From: Hofstenia miamia
Taxonomy: Eukaryota > Xenacoelomorpha > Acoela
Direction: 5' to 3'
DNA length: 64,000 nucleotides
Assembly (NCBI GenBank): GCA_004352715.1
Contig: SCFE01000114.1
Span: forward strand, 1,445,233 to 1,509,232
Numbering within the stretch: the first letter of the stretch is position 1; the number at the start of each line of letters is the position of its first letter. Under the pieces are notes generated by a model. The model saw only the letters and a list, made by a program, of their open reading frames with translations. It did no database searches and was not told the DNA's origin. Positions 25,828-38,930 of this stretch are shown here, one piece after another. Both the position numbers and the translations under genes were made by a program.

Positions 25828-26175
25828 TCTTAAGCAATAAGTTTCATAAAGGTATAATATAAAGAAAAATACAACGGTAAAGACGGCAGTTGAGAGTAGA
25901 TAAAATCTATTAAGCAATCGCTACAGTTCTCTCAGGTTTTATACAAAAGTTTTGTTATTACCTGCCTTTGTTTACAAAATCAGATGTCAACGTAGTTTAA
26001 ACATGATCAATATCTTTTCCCTCGTAAATTCAATTTGAGCAATAATAATAAGCACCACCGAGGGGACATCAAATTAACAATAGCAACCTGAGATCGAAAT
26101 TAATGCTGACGTCAGGGTGACGTAAAAATACAGAATAATTCATAAAATCAAAGAAAGTCCCCGAGCGACTCTACA
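25828..26175 (-). repeat. LTR-like repeat with TATA box and primer-site-like sequence
   Basis: Minus strand from 26175: TGTAGAGTCGCTCGGGG start, TGACGTCA-like sites, TATAAAACC near 25935-25945, then CGGCGACAATTCGGGAG at about 25826-25810. The last resembles the 'TGGCGAC..GACGGGA' primer-binding region of some Ty3/gypsy elements. It is related to the plus-strand copy at 1963. A canonical CA end and the second LTR were not found. It could be a truncated or solo LTR. Confidence 0.35.
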
Positions 26176-29100
26176 ATAGATATTGGCAAAATATTTATTT
26201 TTGACGCCTTTTGGAAACAAATTATTTCGTATATGTGATAACGATGACAATATGTAATTCATCTGGTAAATATTAAATTTGGTTACCCTTTTGAAATTAA
26301 AATGATATTTTTTGAAAATTCATTTAACTCAATATTCATATGCTCTGTTGAAGTTTCATTTTAAGATCAATAATTAATAATGAATAAATTATTTTAATAA
26401 TAATTATAGTTGTACATTATAAACTCTAAAATTTTAAATATTCATAAAATTCTAGAAGTGTAAAAACCAGTGCCGCCTATTTTGTACAGGTAGTCCACTT
26501 TGGTAGCTGAATGGGATTACATGTTTATTGAAACATACTTTACTAAATATTTGCAATAATACATAACAGAATATATGGTACATACAACATATTTGTTCTG
26601 TGTAATTTCCTTATATTTCATTGATTTCTCTTATTTTCTCAAAATTCTATAGTGATGTTGGGAATGTATCACAAAATTAGAAATTAATTAGCTGAACACT
26701 CCATCTTCAAAAAAAGTAATAGAGTAAATATAAAAATATTATTCCATTCTTCCCATAGGCGCAGAAGAGAAAATTTTGTTAGGGGTTGTGAGATTTTTGC
26801 CCGAACACTGTATTACTTAAGACAAATAATAAGATCAACATAAAGCTTGTCCAAAACATAAAAAATATGATATTGCATAAGAATGGAGTGTAATGTAAAC
26901 TCTTGACTAATTCATCAACCTATTAATAATAAAAAAGTATTTGCCAAAGTTATTTAAGGTACATGTCTACTTATAAAAAAACATTGAAGAATCAAAATTT
27001 TGAAGTCTACGTTTCTTTTTGCTGAAGTTAAGGTCACTTGCCTTTCTGATGAGATAGTGTAAAAAATGGGAATTGCGATCCCTATGCGATTTCGAGACAT
27101 GTATATTGTATGTCCTTGTAGTCCGAGGTTATATATTTCATGTAAATTGAGCACTTTAGTTTTCTCGACATCTTCTTTGATGTTTATCAGCCACACCTGT
27201 TTAAATAAACAATAAGTATGAACCTAAAAAGCCTCATAAAATCAGATAGGTTTTCACAATTTATTAAATACATGACAAAATCTGCTGATATTTAGCCGTT
27301 CATTTATGTAGAAAAAAATTGTTTAAATTTTATGTTAGGGTGACAGTAACTAAATTTACAAACATTTGTTTTAATTAAAATACAATTTTTGCCATTTTTT
27401 TGTAAGAAAGTCAAATCTCGAAATGCTAGATTTTAGCATTCTCTGATATGAAACGACAATTCACCAGAAGCATAAATTAACCATTAATTAGCCGTCTCAG
27501 CTCAATTTAAATTTTAATGGGAAATACGTTTTAAGTACTTGTACTTAATTAAATAACTACATGTCTCACCGTATGCAGCCATTATTAAGGCTGACTAAGA
27601 GCCTAAGCATTAGTAAAACAATATCCATGTTCCACAATTTTTGTCTAGCATTGATGAGCCTCTTTTACAATAGTAGGCTTATTAACACATTCAACCAGGG
27701 CTGCGAGTTGTGCACATGACACAGTAGGTAGGAGCTTGTCTGGTTTACTGCTACTAACTGCTTCACCCGCTAAAATAATCTACAATTATACCCATTTCCA
27801 ATTTTATAGTGTAAATCTAATAGAGTACCGGCTTTTAGCAAAGAAAATGTTATAGTGATGTTGATTTAGCGGGTAGAAAATTCTTTAATCGTTTATCGGC
27901 TTTGCCAATCAGTGGTAATTTATCATTACTTTTTAAATACAATATTATATTATATAATCACCCTTGTAAAGTTAACATAAAGCAGTAAACACATTTTATA
28001 ACCGCTAGTAGTGTAGCCAACTTTGGCATTATTAATCATATGCTAACACTAATACTTAGATGGCCGATGGCCTATACAAGAAATTAAAAAATTCTTAAAT
28101 TTGTCTTTAAATCCTTACAATTTTGCCCGAAAATTCTCTTGTTTTATTAAACTGAGGAAAGGTGCAGCCCCCGACTCTTGCATGCGCCTAAAATTCTTTC
28201 CCCATTCTTCGTTGGATGTAATGTTTCATTCTATTGAAGTCCTATAAATTTGAATGAAAAAAGAATCTGTCCATACCTCAAAATGTCTAATAGTTTTTAC
28301 CTAATAGTATAAACTGACCCATCTCTTATGTGACACGTTGATTGTAACTAGACTTCCTCTTTAACAACCTCTTTCAAATAAGGTTGTCTTATATATTTCA
28401 AAAACAATGCAGAGAGACTGAACTACAATAGTATACAAGACATTGTGCTGTACAATATTTAGGGTTCTACACTGAAATGGCACTTACTTTCAGCTGAGCG
28501 TTCTTGTATTACAACTCAAATGTTTCTATGTCAGGTGTTGGCTTATCTATGGACCCATTAAACTCGCATAAGAGGTTAGTCATGTTAACTGCATCACCAT
28601 TTTCGGCTATTTACAAATATATTGTTGGCCATCATCAAACCAAATAAAGGGATTCTTTCTTTTAATTTTTGATGAAGTGTTTGTACTTTCAGTTGCAGGT
28701 ACAAAGCTAACTCGCTATATCTTATGCTAGTAATGAAAATGATGAGTGTTATTGTTACCAGTGACCCATTTGAGCCCTTCAAAGTTGTGACCCATCTGAC
28801 CCATTGAGCCATAGGTAACTGACCCATGTTGAGCTCTCCCATGAATGCATATATTTATTGGTTTGAAGATAGCATTTTACACTAACATTGGAATAGAAAG
28901 TTCTTATTTAAGTTCATAATCAGCATGCCAATCATCAATAAAATCTATCCATTCATTGCAACAGTCTCATCATTGCCTTAAAATACGTGCTACATTCTAA
29001 CGTGAATATCATTTACTATCTCTTCTTTCCACCATCAAATGCATTATTGATCTTACCAAAAGTCCAAAATCTTAGAGAATTCGGTGAAATCTACAAATTT

Positions 29101-30236
29101 GATAAAATAGTGATTTGGTTCAACTCTGAAAATAGGGATAAAGAATAAATATTATACAAAGTATAAACAGAAAATTTTTCACACGATATAAATTTCAATG
29201 CTGCTGTCAACCATATCCTTGGGAATTTTACCATTCCACTATGCCCAATGAAATTTGTTAAAAAGCTATATTAACTTACCAAACATGAACTATTCTTATT
29301 CTTGTATTTTACGTGTTTATTTCTATGTTAAGTCTTCCAACATCATTGATTGTAATCTCTTAGAAACAAATGTCCAAATGTTTTATTGATGCAAGTTTTG
29401 CATAATGAATTTTGATTTGCTGTTCATATCGCTTAAAATTTTCATAACATTCCTGTTTATGAAAATTTCATTATCCAACGTTTTCCAAATAATAATAGAA
29501 GTGTCGTGAATAGAAATAAATTAATTTCAGTATAGTGAACTATTTTAAATACTTTTTCATAATTGAGATTGTACACAAATTTTTAAATGCATTGCACTAA
29601 AAATCATCAAACTAATTTTTTTTAGTGATTTTTTCGTTCTAAATAATGTTTTTCTTGTGATGAAGATTTCAACGTGTACTACTTTGGAGATATTAGACTC
29701 AGGTTCATCGCCATGATTTTTTTTCAGAGGAAGGCCACTCTATTTAATTTGGGATATTCTTATATTGTTGGTAACTAATAACAATGGAGCATAATTGATT
29801 TCTCAAATATCAATAGAAATAATAAAAATTGATAAATTATTAATTGTTAATCGCATTCTATACATGTATACAAGTTTCATACAGATTCTAAAAATAAAAG
29901 AGACGGTTTTACCGAGGGCAATTTTCCTCTTCTTGACAACAAAAGTCTCTCATAGAAAATCAGAGATGCATATATAGCTGCGTCAGAACATTAATCATTT
30001 CATCAGGTTTGAGAAAATGCGCTTGGGGTTGTTGAAGTTGTCGGAACGCATCATAAGATTTTCAAAATTTGCAAATTGGCGGGGTAGAAATTTTGATGAA
30101 AATCTCTGGCGCAGTGGCAGTTTGGAAGGTAGATGCAGATTCAATTGCTTAGCATTGGCTCATTTATACATGTATGTCCAGTGGCTGTACTTTGTCTTAA
30201 ACCAGTGCATCTCATGATGTTCATTCTATTAATTTG
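26176..30236. other. Intergenic between gene A and the family relic, no gene supported
   Basis: AT-rich DNA. One stretch (26954-27196, minus) follows a good acceptor (TTTATTTAAACAG) and reads VWLINIKEDVEKTKV onward without a stop, but no domain, donor or neighbouring exon supports it. Short GACCCAT-type repeats occur at about 28760-28830. Nothing else was recognised. Confidence 0.35.
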
Positions 30237-30487
30237 ATTCTCATGCTTCCACTAATATGCAGTTACGTTTTTACAATTTTAGATGCTATTTATTCTTGAT
30301 CTTTAGTTACTATTACATTGTTTCACTGAAAGTGCTAATGCTGTTATTTCAAGCTAACTACATTGTAAATCTTGGTCTATGGAATTTCTTTGCCTACTTA
30401 ATAGTAGATACTACTATGCCTTCAGAATGCAATAACTCTATTGTTTATTCTATTTACTCTATGGTTATGCTAAACCTGATGATGCTA

Positions 30488-30520
<33 letters not shown>
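30237..30520 (+). repeat. Interspersed repeat family X, copy 2, ending in (TA)n
   Basis: Second copy of the repeat at 10658-10925, same orientation. It also ends in CTAAACCTGATG followed by a (TA)n tract (30492-30520) that enters an N gap. Confidence 0.8.
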
Positions 30521-30655
30521 NNNNNNNNNNNNNNNNNNNNNNNNNNNNNNNNNNNNNNNNNNNNNNNNNNNNNNNNNNNNNNNNNNNNNNNNNNNNNNNN
30601 NNNNNNNNNNNNNNNNNNNNNNNNNNNNNNNNNNNNNNNNNNNNNNNNNNNNNNN
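30521..30655. other. Assembly gap, 135 N inside (TA)n
   Basis: N run bordered on both sides by TA dinucleotides. Confidence 0.95.
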
Positions 30656-31348
30656 TATATTATATATATATTGTAAGTATAACTTAAATTACCATTATAT
30701 TACCATTATTGGTTTCAAGATCACTGCCTTTTATTTGCTACTTTTTATTTAATTTTCTCTGGTCATTTAATTTATAGAAGGTATTGTCAAAGAAAGCGTT
30801 TACTACTAATATAATTTGGAATTCAACTAGCAGCTTATGAGCAGATAAATTTTAATTGAGATTTAATGTAAAAATGTGAACAATTTTCATGTTATATTTT
30901 AAACATATTTTAAACATAATAACCGCCAAACATCTTTTCCATAATTAAAGACATATTCCTGGTTAATAGAAGGCATATTATGGGACATCATATTTTGGCT
31001 ATAAAATTTTCCAATTAACTCTTTTAAAATTTTGTGGTGAATATATCAAAGATTTAATTGAAGCATCGAATACCACCCCATCAATCTTCTGAGACTGAAT
31101 GTAGACTTAGTTTAAACTTATCATAAACTTTACACAATTAATACATATTTAATATTGCTACAGTAATATATTATATAAAATGATCTGTTCTTTGAATGAA
31201 ATTCGAATAGGGATGTAAATGAATTTTAGTGATAAAAAGTTAACTGTTTTTTAACTGATTTCTAGAAAACTAGTAATTGAATAGTACAATTTTAGTGAAA
31301 TTCCATTCTAATTCATTGCGTAGCCGATGCTTAAGCGTTGTTGCTCAC

Positions 31349-31518
31349 CTTTTGCAGACTTTTTGCATACTTTTGAGATATTACATTTATGCAAATATTA
31401 ATACAATTTTTAAGTAATCTACATTTGCTCTGGAATTGCTCTTTGCTTTCTGTATCATATTTGTGTTGTATATGTTGAACATATGGAAGCAATATTCGAA
31501 TTATATAAAACACATCAT
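31349..31518 (-). pseudogene. Relic first exon of a third PAN/EGF family member
   Basis: Aligns colinearly with gene B exon 1 on the same strand. Both have ATGATG near the start, GTGTT-TATATA, the exact word ATGTTCAACATATA, AGAGCAA-TCCAGA, TTGTATTA and TTGCAT/CTGCAT, then AAAAG-TATGCAAAA/AAAGG-TTTGCAAAA. In gene B's frame the relic reads RAIPEQM*IT*KLY*YLHKC then NISKVCK, against gene B's RANPEFMHISQNLYYCLHEC then DASKVCK. At least three in-frame stops make it dead. A GTGAGC donor-like site follows at 31348. About 70 bases upstream lies GACCAACCAATCAT (31600-31587), matching the gene B promoter. No later exons of this copy were found. Confidence 0.75.
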
Positions 31519-31749
31519 CCCTAATGCAGCCACTCTCTTTCCATTGTTTTGAGATTGTCTTCTAATTGTTTCTGAGTATTAAATGATGATTGGTTGGTCA
31601 TTAAGTTTTATTTTTTAATTGTAGATTTATTATAATTTTTTTATAGATGTTATAATCGTAATAAAATCGAAATAGGATTGATATAGATAAGGTTGCAAAT
31701 ATCTTAGCATTAAATATATATTAAAATATTCTTTATTAACGTATATTTG

Positions 31750-31860
31750 AAAGACTATATAAAAGTGTATGTGCCAAGATGTACAAAATATAATGATTAC
31801 ATTACAAAAACAATAGAAAAGGTGCAAAAGATTGCTATTTGCTGTAATTCCAGACCTAAT
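31750..31860 (+). pseudogene. Possible LINE C-terminal fragment
   Basis: Plus-strand reading ITKTIEKVQKIAICCNSRPN resembles the post-RT 'i..iQkkaiRii.ns....h' motif of non-LTR retrotransposons. It is short and unsupported by neighbouring sequence. Confidence 0.3.
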
Positions 31861-33469
31861 CTACATTTTTGAGATTCAAAAAGTGTTGAATCAATTCCAA
31901 CATGTTTGAATTAATGGGTGGCCTTAGCATGCACGGGCCAGGGGCACACTAAGTAACCCGAAACAGTGATGAAAACAACTATAGTTTGTAAAAAATTTAT
32001 AGAATCATAGATAATATATGAATATAAACAGCATATAGAAATACACTATTTGATTATGCATGTACAAACAAGAAAATCAATTCTATAAATTATTAAATTT
32101 CTCATTTTAACTTTTAATTTATTTCTAACCCACTAAATAAATCTTTATGTTTCAGTATGTAAAAGAACTCACAAGCATACTTTCTATTTTACGTCAAATC
32201 GGACAACCTATGTTCAATTCAACACATCATAGACTGTTACCTCGAAATTTATCAGCTTCGAACAAGATGTAATAAAAAGTCAGAAGCAATTTGGAAATCA
32301 TGAAGGTCAAATTGCTTGCGTAGGTAAAAACTTCAAGAACAATTATTAAAATATTATTACAAAAATCGTTATTATTTTAAATATTAGCAGCTTCAAGGCT
32401 TACTTAAGTAGTCTTTGAAATGTTGAAATGAAGTGGTTGAAAATTATTATTTTTGTTTTAGGTACTCAAGACGTAATGAAAATAAGACAGTACTTATTGA
32501 AGATAGACTAAATCTGTCTTCTAGTCTCAGTTTATCTTCTCTTACATTATTGGAATAAGAATCAAATGAAAAAAATAGATCACCCCCAATGAATTAAAGA
32601 TGAGCAAAATCGAGAATATTTGAGTTAAGATTGAAAAGAGTACTTGAATGAAGAAAGACATTTTACTATATTGTTTTTATCGGAGTTGGTTCTTGAATTT
32701 GAAAATATTTAGAATAGTTCATAAATTTCGGAACAATTGGCCATTTTTCGTCATATGATATAGCTTAAAAATTAAAATGCGGGTTTTTCATAGAGAAATT
32801 TTTAATGATGCAAACACTTTGATAACAATTTGAGTTTTCTTGATGGACCAAAACAAAATACCGATTAATAAGCTGTACTGTATACAGGTACTTTAACTTG
32901 AGCAACATAATATACATACAATACAATATCAAAATTGGCCTCATTTAAATGCAAAATTTCATGGATCTTTTTTGGTTTCCCAACCAACCCCCCTCGCACT
33001 AACATTATTTTCATAGAACATGAAATGTTTGCATTGAAAACCATATATTTAGGCATAACCATAACCCTAATCCCGATTCAATTCTTCATTTTTCCGAATT
33101 TCCCGGAATTATCCTTCACTTTTTAGTATCTATTCTTCACCTAATTTTAATCTATATTCCTATGTTTTATAGAGCTAAGCCCTAAATCAAAATCTGAATT
33201 CCTAAACCAAAAGCCTAAATTCTTAACCTAAATCTAAATTATTATTTTTTATAGGCCAAAACTCTCAAACAAAAGTCAGGAAAGCCTAAAATCTTTTTTT
33301 AAAGACCTACCCTTAAACCCAAGACAGAAATGCATGTTTCTTAAATATAAAACCTAAATTTTGATTATTTCATAGACCTAAAGCCTAAAACAAAGTCGTC
33401 AATCATGTTTGCTGTTTCCAATGCAAACATTCCATTTTCTATGAGAATAATGTCTGGGGGGGGGTTTAG
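31861..33469. other. Intergenic, nothing recognised
   Basis: AT-rich. About 33160-33400 is a low-complexity run of degenerate CCTAAA/AAGCC-type words. No gene supported. Confidence 0.35.
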
Positions 33470-34205
33470 CACTGACGATCAGTTAATTTGTAATTTAAAC
33501 CATAGTTTAAACAATCCGTTAAGTTAAATACGCTTTAAATAAACGAATATCAACGGATTTTTAAGTGAATTAGTTTAAACTAACGCGTGAAAATTAAACA
33601 GAGTGCTATTGTCCAAGGCTGCAGCATGCTTAAAACATTTGAAGGACTCTCACAGCCTTTTATCCTTTGGCGAGAAGATGAGAGGCTGGACATTCCTTGA
33701 AAATATTTTCAATAGTTTGGATAAAGGAGATGAAATCATTCATACAAGGGAGTGAAAAGGTTCATATTGTCGACCCAATCGAAGCTGTGTGCAGTGAAGT
33801 GGGATTCCATGAAGTGGAACAAAACCATGACAGCTTTTCCATGCAATTTGAAAATTTTCAGATAATGGTAGACGAAGATGTACCTCCCTTTGGATACTTC
33901 AAATTACCATCAATACAGAAGACATATCCAAAGATAGAGAAAGCAAGAAAAGTTGTGCTTTGCATACTTCCATCTCCCACCTTTGCTGAGCGGGCCTTAT
34001 CTAAGGCAAAGTTCTTGATTGAGAATCGCCTCAACATGGAGAGTGTAAAAACTCTATCGCAATGCCTGTGCACATGATTTGTAATTTCATAAGTTGAATA
34101 TTGTACCCTCTTGTTTAGAAATCGGTTAAACGGATCCATTAAATTCAGAGTTAATATAGTTTAAAGTGAGAAAATCCGTAAAAATAATTAGACTGATCAT
34201 CAGTG
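33470..34205 (+). mobile_element. hAT-derived element with transposase C-terminal remnant
   Basis: Ends read CACTGACGATCAGT (33470) and, inverted, CACTGATGATCAGT (34205), giving imperfect terminal inverted repeats of about 14 bp. TTTAAAC-rich subterminal sequence is present at both ends. Between them the frame ending at 34077 encodes FGYFKLPSIQKTYPKI, then CILPSPTFAERALSKAKFLI and NRLNMESV, the hAT C-terminal dimerisation signature (P...ER.fS.a..i...R..L....V). Only this portion of a transposase remains, so it is an internally deleted copy. An 8-bp target duplication could not be confirmed because a poly-G run flanks one side. Confidence 0.65.
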
Positions 34206-36340
34206 GGGGGAGGAGTTGCAACAGACAAATCTTGTCATTTTTCCAGTTAATTTATATTTAGAATATTTTTAAATGTTATAATCGGAAAAAATGTTTAAAT
34301 TATAAAAGTAAAAGCAAATCTTACGTTTGTGTAGATGTAGAAATAAGGTATTATTATTCAAATAAAATCCACAGTAAAACATCTGACTAATTATTTATTC
34401 TGTCATTCACTGTGTAAAATGCAAACTCCAACCTCCTTGTGTACACAAAAAAAAATGATTCAATTATGAGATTTTTCTTTATGTAACCTGTTGCATTTCA
34501 AATAGTTTGCAATGATTGTTTGTTGATTCAATTTGTTGTATTTTTTGAAAGATTTTCACTGAATTGTTGGAAACTGCGACGTTTAAATTTTACTAGAATG
34601 CAATCAGCAGAATAAAGTCAATTTCAATGGTATTTTGATTACACATGCTTTCAATTTCATTGTTTTTTTCATTTGAGGCTGTTGATCGCATTTCACATCA
34701 TACATTTGAATAAAATATTTCATGCAAATAAAATTCTTACTGATTCCAATTGTGCATCAAAAAATCTTTTATTTTGGCTCATCGTTTTTTCATACATGAC
34801 TGCCAGATATTAAGAAAATTCAATATGTTTTTAAACTAATATAAATTGTATTTAATAATAATAATAATAAAAATTCAATTAAGCTAATTAAGCATAACAA
34901 ATAAAATACAAAAAAATAAAATAAATGAATAAATAACTAAATTCTTCGAAAATGTCCACCAAGAAGGTATATCTCAAACGAGATAACAGTCACAATAACA
35001 GACTTGATTGAGCTGCTCAAGCTACACAATACATATATTTATATCTGTTGGACGTACGAAACTAATGATGTAACTATGATACCTTAATATAATGTAGCTC
35101 ATAATATGAAGGAAAAAGGTCATTTATATTTGAGATAAGTAGGTTCAAGAATTCAATTAGATCAGACACAAGTGTTTTTCAGCAAGGAGTACATTAAAAC
35201 TCTGAAAAGGAATGCCACAGGATCTACCAGTGATGTACATATAAATAACGTTTTAAAAGATCTGTTAAATACAAAAACTGTTAAACGCTTATTTTTTTAA
35301 ACAGATCGGTTTAAAAGATTCTGTTAAAAACTATGACAATTTAACAGAATTAAATACATTATTATATCATACATATGATTTCACCAGAAATTAACTTGAA
35401 ATGGCGCGGATCACTTTAAAGGTGCCGCCTGCTCAATTAATAGATCATGTTCATTGGTCAACTGGTTATCCCGCTTACGCGCAAGCTCGCCAAGAGCAGC
35501 TTACATTGCGTTGCGTGTTGTTGTTTGACGTAATCTGTTGTATTTAGGTATTACAGTCACTCTCTAAACAGTGTTGTAAACAGCCACTCTTCCTCTTGAT
35601 TATTCTACCTACTGGTTACTTACTTAATAGTCATTCACTTCTTTACACCTAATTGTTATCAAATTAGTTTCAATTCACCAAATAAATTGATTTTATTGCC
35701 AAATCTTCCAAATTTGTACAATTTGTACATTCATTAATTTACAGCTTATTTGAATAAATAAAAGTGTGCGCAATATATAATAAAATTATTTCAAACATTT
35801 TTGAAACCAATATAACGAAAATTTCAACTTTTTATTGACTACTATTTTAAACAATTAAAATATTTATATATCTAAGAATAATTTATGCAACATTTAAGTA
35901 CGCAATTAGTACTAGTTATGGACTAACTTTATTACCTGTGTTCATTTACTTTTTTATGTTCATACCAGAAATAATTATATAATCTACCATACTTTTAGAT
36001 GTTAAAATTATAATTCATAATTGCCAAAATTTTGAGTGAATTGTTATGGAATATAAACAAGCTTATTTCAAATATAATCAATGTTGCTTTAGTTTGAAAT
36101 TATGATGTTGACTGACATGCCAATGCATAAATGCAATTGGTTGGCATTTGATTGTTGTACTTTAGACCATAACTTGTTGGTCTTGGGTCTCTACATCTTT
36201 GTATACACTTAAATGTATACTGTGTAGGCCGTTTAATCAACTGCTGTTAAAAATAAATAACTGATGAAATTTTAATGCTTTGCATAAATGTATGAGTGTA
36301 ATTGTTTAATACATTTGATATACTCTAAAAATTCACTTAG
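34206..36340. other. Intergenic with TTTAAAC-rich hAT-like end near 35228
   Basis: Mostly featureless AT-rich DNA. From 35228 a CAGTGATGTACAT start with repeated GTTTAAA/TTAAACAG words over about 120 bp looks like one end of another hAT element; no partner end was found. Confidence 0.3.
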
Positions 36341-36510
36341 CCCAAAATTTGGAAAGCTTGCCAATTACTTGACAAATAATTGGAATGTTTGCCAAATAAT
36401 TGGAAAGTTTGCATAATTTTTGGAAAATTTGGCAATTATTTGCCAAATATTTGGAATCCATTTGCAAATCTTATCCAAATATTTGGCACTAAATTGCCAA
36501 ATTTTCCAAA
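36341..36510. repeat. Degenerate minisatellite of TTGGAA-TTTGCCAAATA units
   Basis: About 170 bp of repeated, partly palindromic words (TTGGAA, TTTGCCAAAT, CAAATAATTGGAA) with a period near 20 bp and many small variations. It lies directly downstream (minus strand) of the LINE endonuclease fragment. Confidence 0.7.
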
Positions 36511-36529
36511 CTGATTTACTAGGGATATT

Positions 36530-36880
36530 ATATGCTCTTCTAGTTGTTTCTTGACTGAATGATGAGGGAATATATACGTTCACAAAAATAAGATTCAAGC
36601 AGTAAAAATTTATCCAAAAGATCTCATGCAATTCCCAATCTCCTATTTCAATCTTTTTCCATTTCATGTTAGCAGAAATAAAACTACAGACACCACCAAA
36701 GGATTGTTTTCAGAATTATTTTGAATTTGATCATGGCGAATTGGCTTATACCCAGATATGCATAATCCAGCATCATCTATATTTTTGCTTAGCCAAGTTC
36801 CAGTCAAGCAACCAATCTTGATATTCATGATCAAGTGCATCACAAAAGCGAGGCAATGCCTTATTTTCAAAATATTGAAA
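36530..36880 (-). pseudogene. LINE endonuclease-domain fragment (CR1-like)
   Basis: Minus strand. CLTGTWLSKNIDDAGLCISG then YKPIRHDQ matches the 'cltETWL...i.d..i.gy...R.D' start of AP-type LINE endonucleases, with the usual Glu of ETW read as Gly. GGVCSFISAN and, further on, IFVNVYIPSSFSQE match the later 'GGV.vyi' and 'vvYiPPs' motifs. One frameshift lies between the halves. A truncated, inactive copy. Confidence 0.75.
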
Positions 36881-38344
36881 AAAATTGACCCTAAAAATCC
36901 ATAAAGGTTAACACATGCAAATGAGGAATTAATATATTATTATTTGAAAGAGTGACATCACGACTCTTTACTTACATAGAAGTTAAAAGCAATATCTGCT
37001 TGTGGGATATTTACAATTCGTAAGCTATTTGAATTTCAAACTTATTGAACAATGTCAAATTGAAGAAAAGGTGAAGACAATATATTAGACATTACAAATT
37101 TAAAAAGTATTACTGCACTTTGTAAAATTACACAAGTCATTGTCAAATATCCAAAGCTGACAAACAATAAACTAAAGAAAGTTTTTCTGTAAAATTTGTA
37201 ATTGTTTTTATCTAAAGGTCAAATATTGTTCTAAATTTCTTTCAATTTCTGTAATAATCCAATATTCTAGACATACAGCGATCTCTGCACCATTCTGAAA
37301 CAGTTTCAGGTTGAGAATTCTTAATGATTCTCTTAGAACTTTCTCATTGGTAATGAATTTATGCCTCTACCTCAAAAGTGTATTTCAATATCAAGCTATT
37401 CTGATGTAAACTCTTCAGAAACAAAAACTTTTCAACCTTATATGTCTTCATTTAGTACGCATTTGCTAACTTTTTTTAAGTTGTCAAATAATGGATAACT
37501 CTAAAATGTAGGACTCAGGTGCCTGATGTTTTCTCTGTACTTTCCACTCTTATACACATCTGCAATATATCATACAGCTTCACTATCAATGTGATTTACA
37601 AAAGCCGTATATTCTTTTTGTTTCTAAGAACCTCTGGAAAATTCTTGATACAAAAGCCTTTGGTTTCTCATTATTCTTCAACAGTGTTTGCAACACCTTG
37701 TCTTTCGATTCTACTGACTTTGGACTCGTAGTTTTCACAGAGTGTTTCTAATTAAGTAGCAAATTTGGACAACTTATTCATTCTAAGGATATAGAGGATT
37801 AAGTTGTTTTGTATTTATCACATTCTTCTCATAACTAATGCCAACCTTTAATTATTCCAAGCGTGTCAATGTCTGACTTTGAACGTCATCAAAGTCCACT
37901 ATTGAAACCTTTAAGATAAGAGACAAATTTTCCATTGAAATACTATTTTCATCTGGGGTATATTTTGAACAAGTATGTAAAAATTATGATTGTGTACATA
38001 AAAGATTACATGGACCCGGAAAAATATTCTTCGAAAAAAAATCAAATGTGGCATTACCCATTTATTCATGCAATGCTAAATTATTTAACCAAAAAACCAT
38101 CAATGTTCGTGACCTTAGGCATGGTATGCTCAATTTTTGTGTGTGTGCAATTATCATGGAGAAATTTTCACATAGCATTCTTTGTTAAACAGCACCAATT
38201 CAATAAATTAATTAAATGCAAGTGGTCTACTATGAATTTATTAAATCAGTTATAAGCAAGGCTCCCAACAGCATTGCTGTTAAAAGCTGCAAGATGCATG
38301 TTTAAAACAGCACATAAAATAACTCATATTGCTATATTATTAGT
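36881..38344. other. Intergenic, nothing recognised
   Basis: AT-rich. Open stretches at 37519-37731 and 37935-38255 show no domain, codon bias or splice context. Confidence 0.35.
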
Positions 38345-38929
38345 GTTGTGCACACACTCTTAATGTCTTTCAATACTCTCAGTAGCCCATCAAGACGCAA
38401 AAGAATTCAGACCAGTGTAATCATTGGTAAAAAATTATTGCTCCAAGTGTTCAACAAATCCCATTGATGCGACATATCAATTGTATTGTGTTCTGTCCGC
38501 ATTTATAACTTGTCATTTCTCGCTATTTATCAACTTTAGAATGGATGATCAACTTTTCATTTAGTACACTTTTCAAAGCATCAGATATTATAAAATTGGA
38601 TGATTTGTCCAGTAATACAAGCAAAAAAATTATTGCCATTTTTACTACTGCTTTTATTCACGTTTATATTTGTTGTTTGTGTTATATATTTTGTTGATAT
38701 CTTACTCATTTTGAAAATCCCCTTGAAATTCCAGCTTAGTTTTAAATAGTTTCCTTCAAAGTACATTGCTTTTTTTAATTCTGCTAAAAAAATTTATTGT
38801 CTCTTTCAAAACCGTTAAATCAAAAAATATACAGTAAAAACATTTCATAAAAACAAAAAACTAAGCCGGGAAAGGCATTTTTAGATGATATATTTTCAAT
38901 ATTTTAACATGATCAAGACCGCCAAAAAC
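38345..38929. repeat. 585-bp direct duplication, copy 1 (ends at single N)
   Basis: Appears identical to 39280-39864. A single N at 38930 follows. Together with the N at 39279 this brackets a 348-bp retroelement contig between two copies of the same flank, most simply an assembly artefact or two haplotypes. Confidence 0.85.
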
Positions 38930-38930
38930 N

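Noticed and set aside
26756-28198. DNA transposon bounded by inverted TAGGCGCA
   Set aside because: The inverted match is only 8 bp, with no target duplication or coding evidence.
28760-28840. GACCCAT repeats as a minisatellite or CRISPR-like array
   Set aside because: Only about four irregularly spaced short words; not an array.
37519-38255. Plus-strand open frames that might be exons
   Set aside because: No recognised motif and no supporting splice sites or neighbouring exons.
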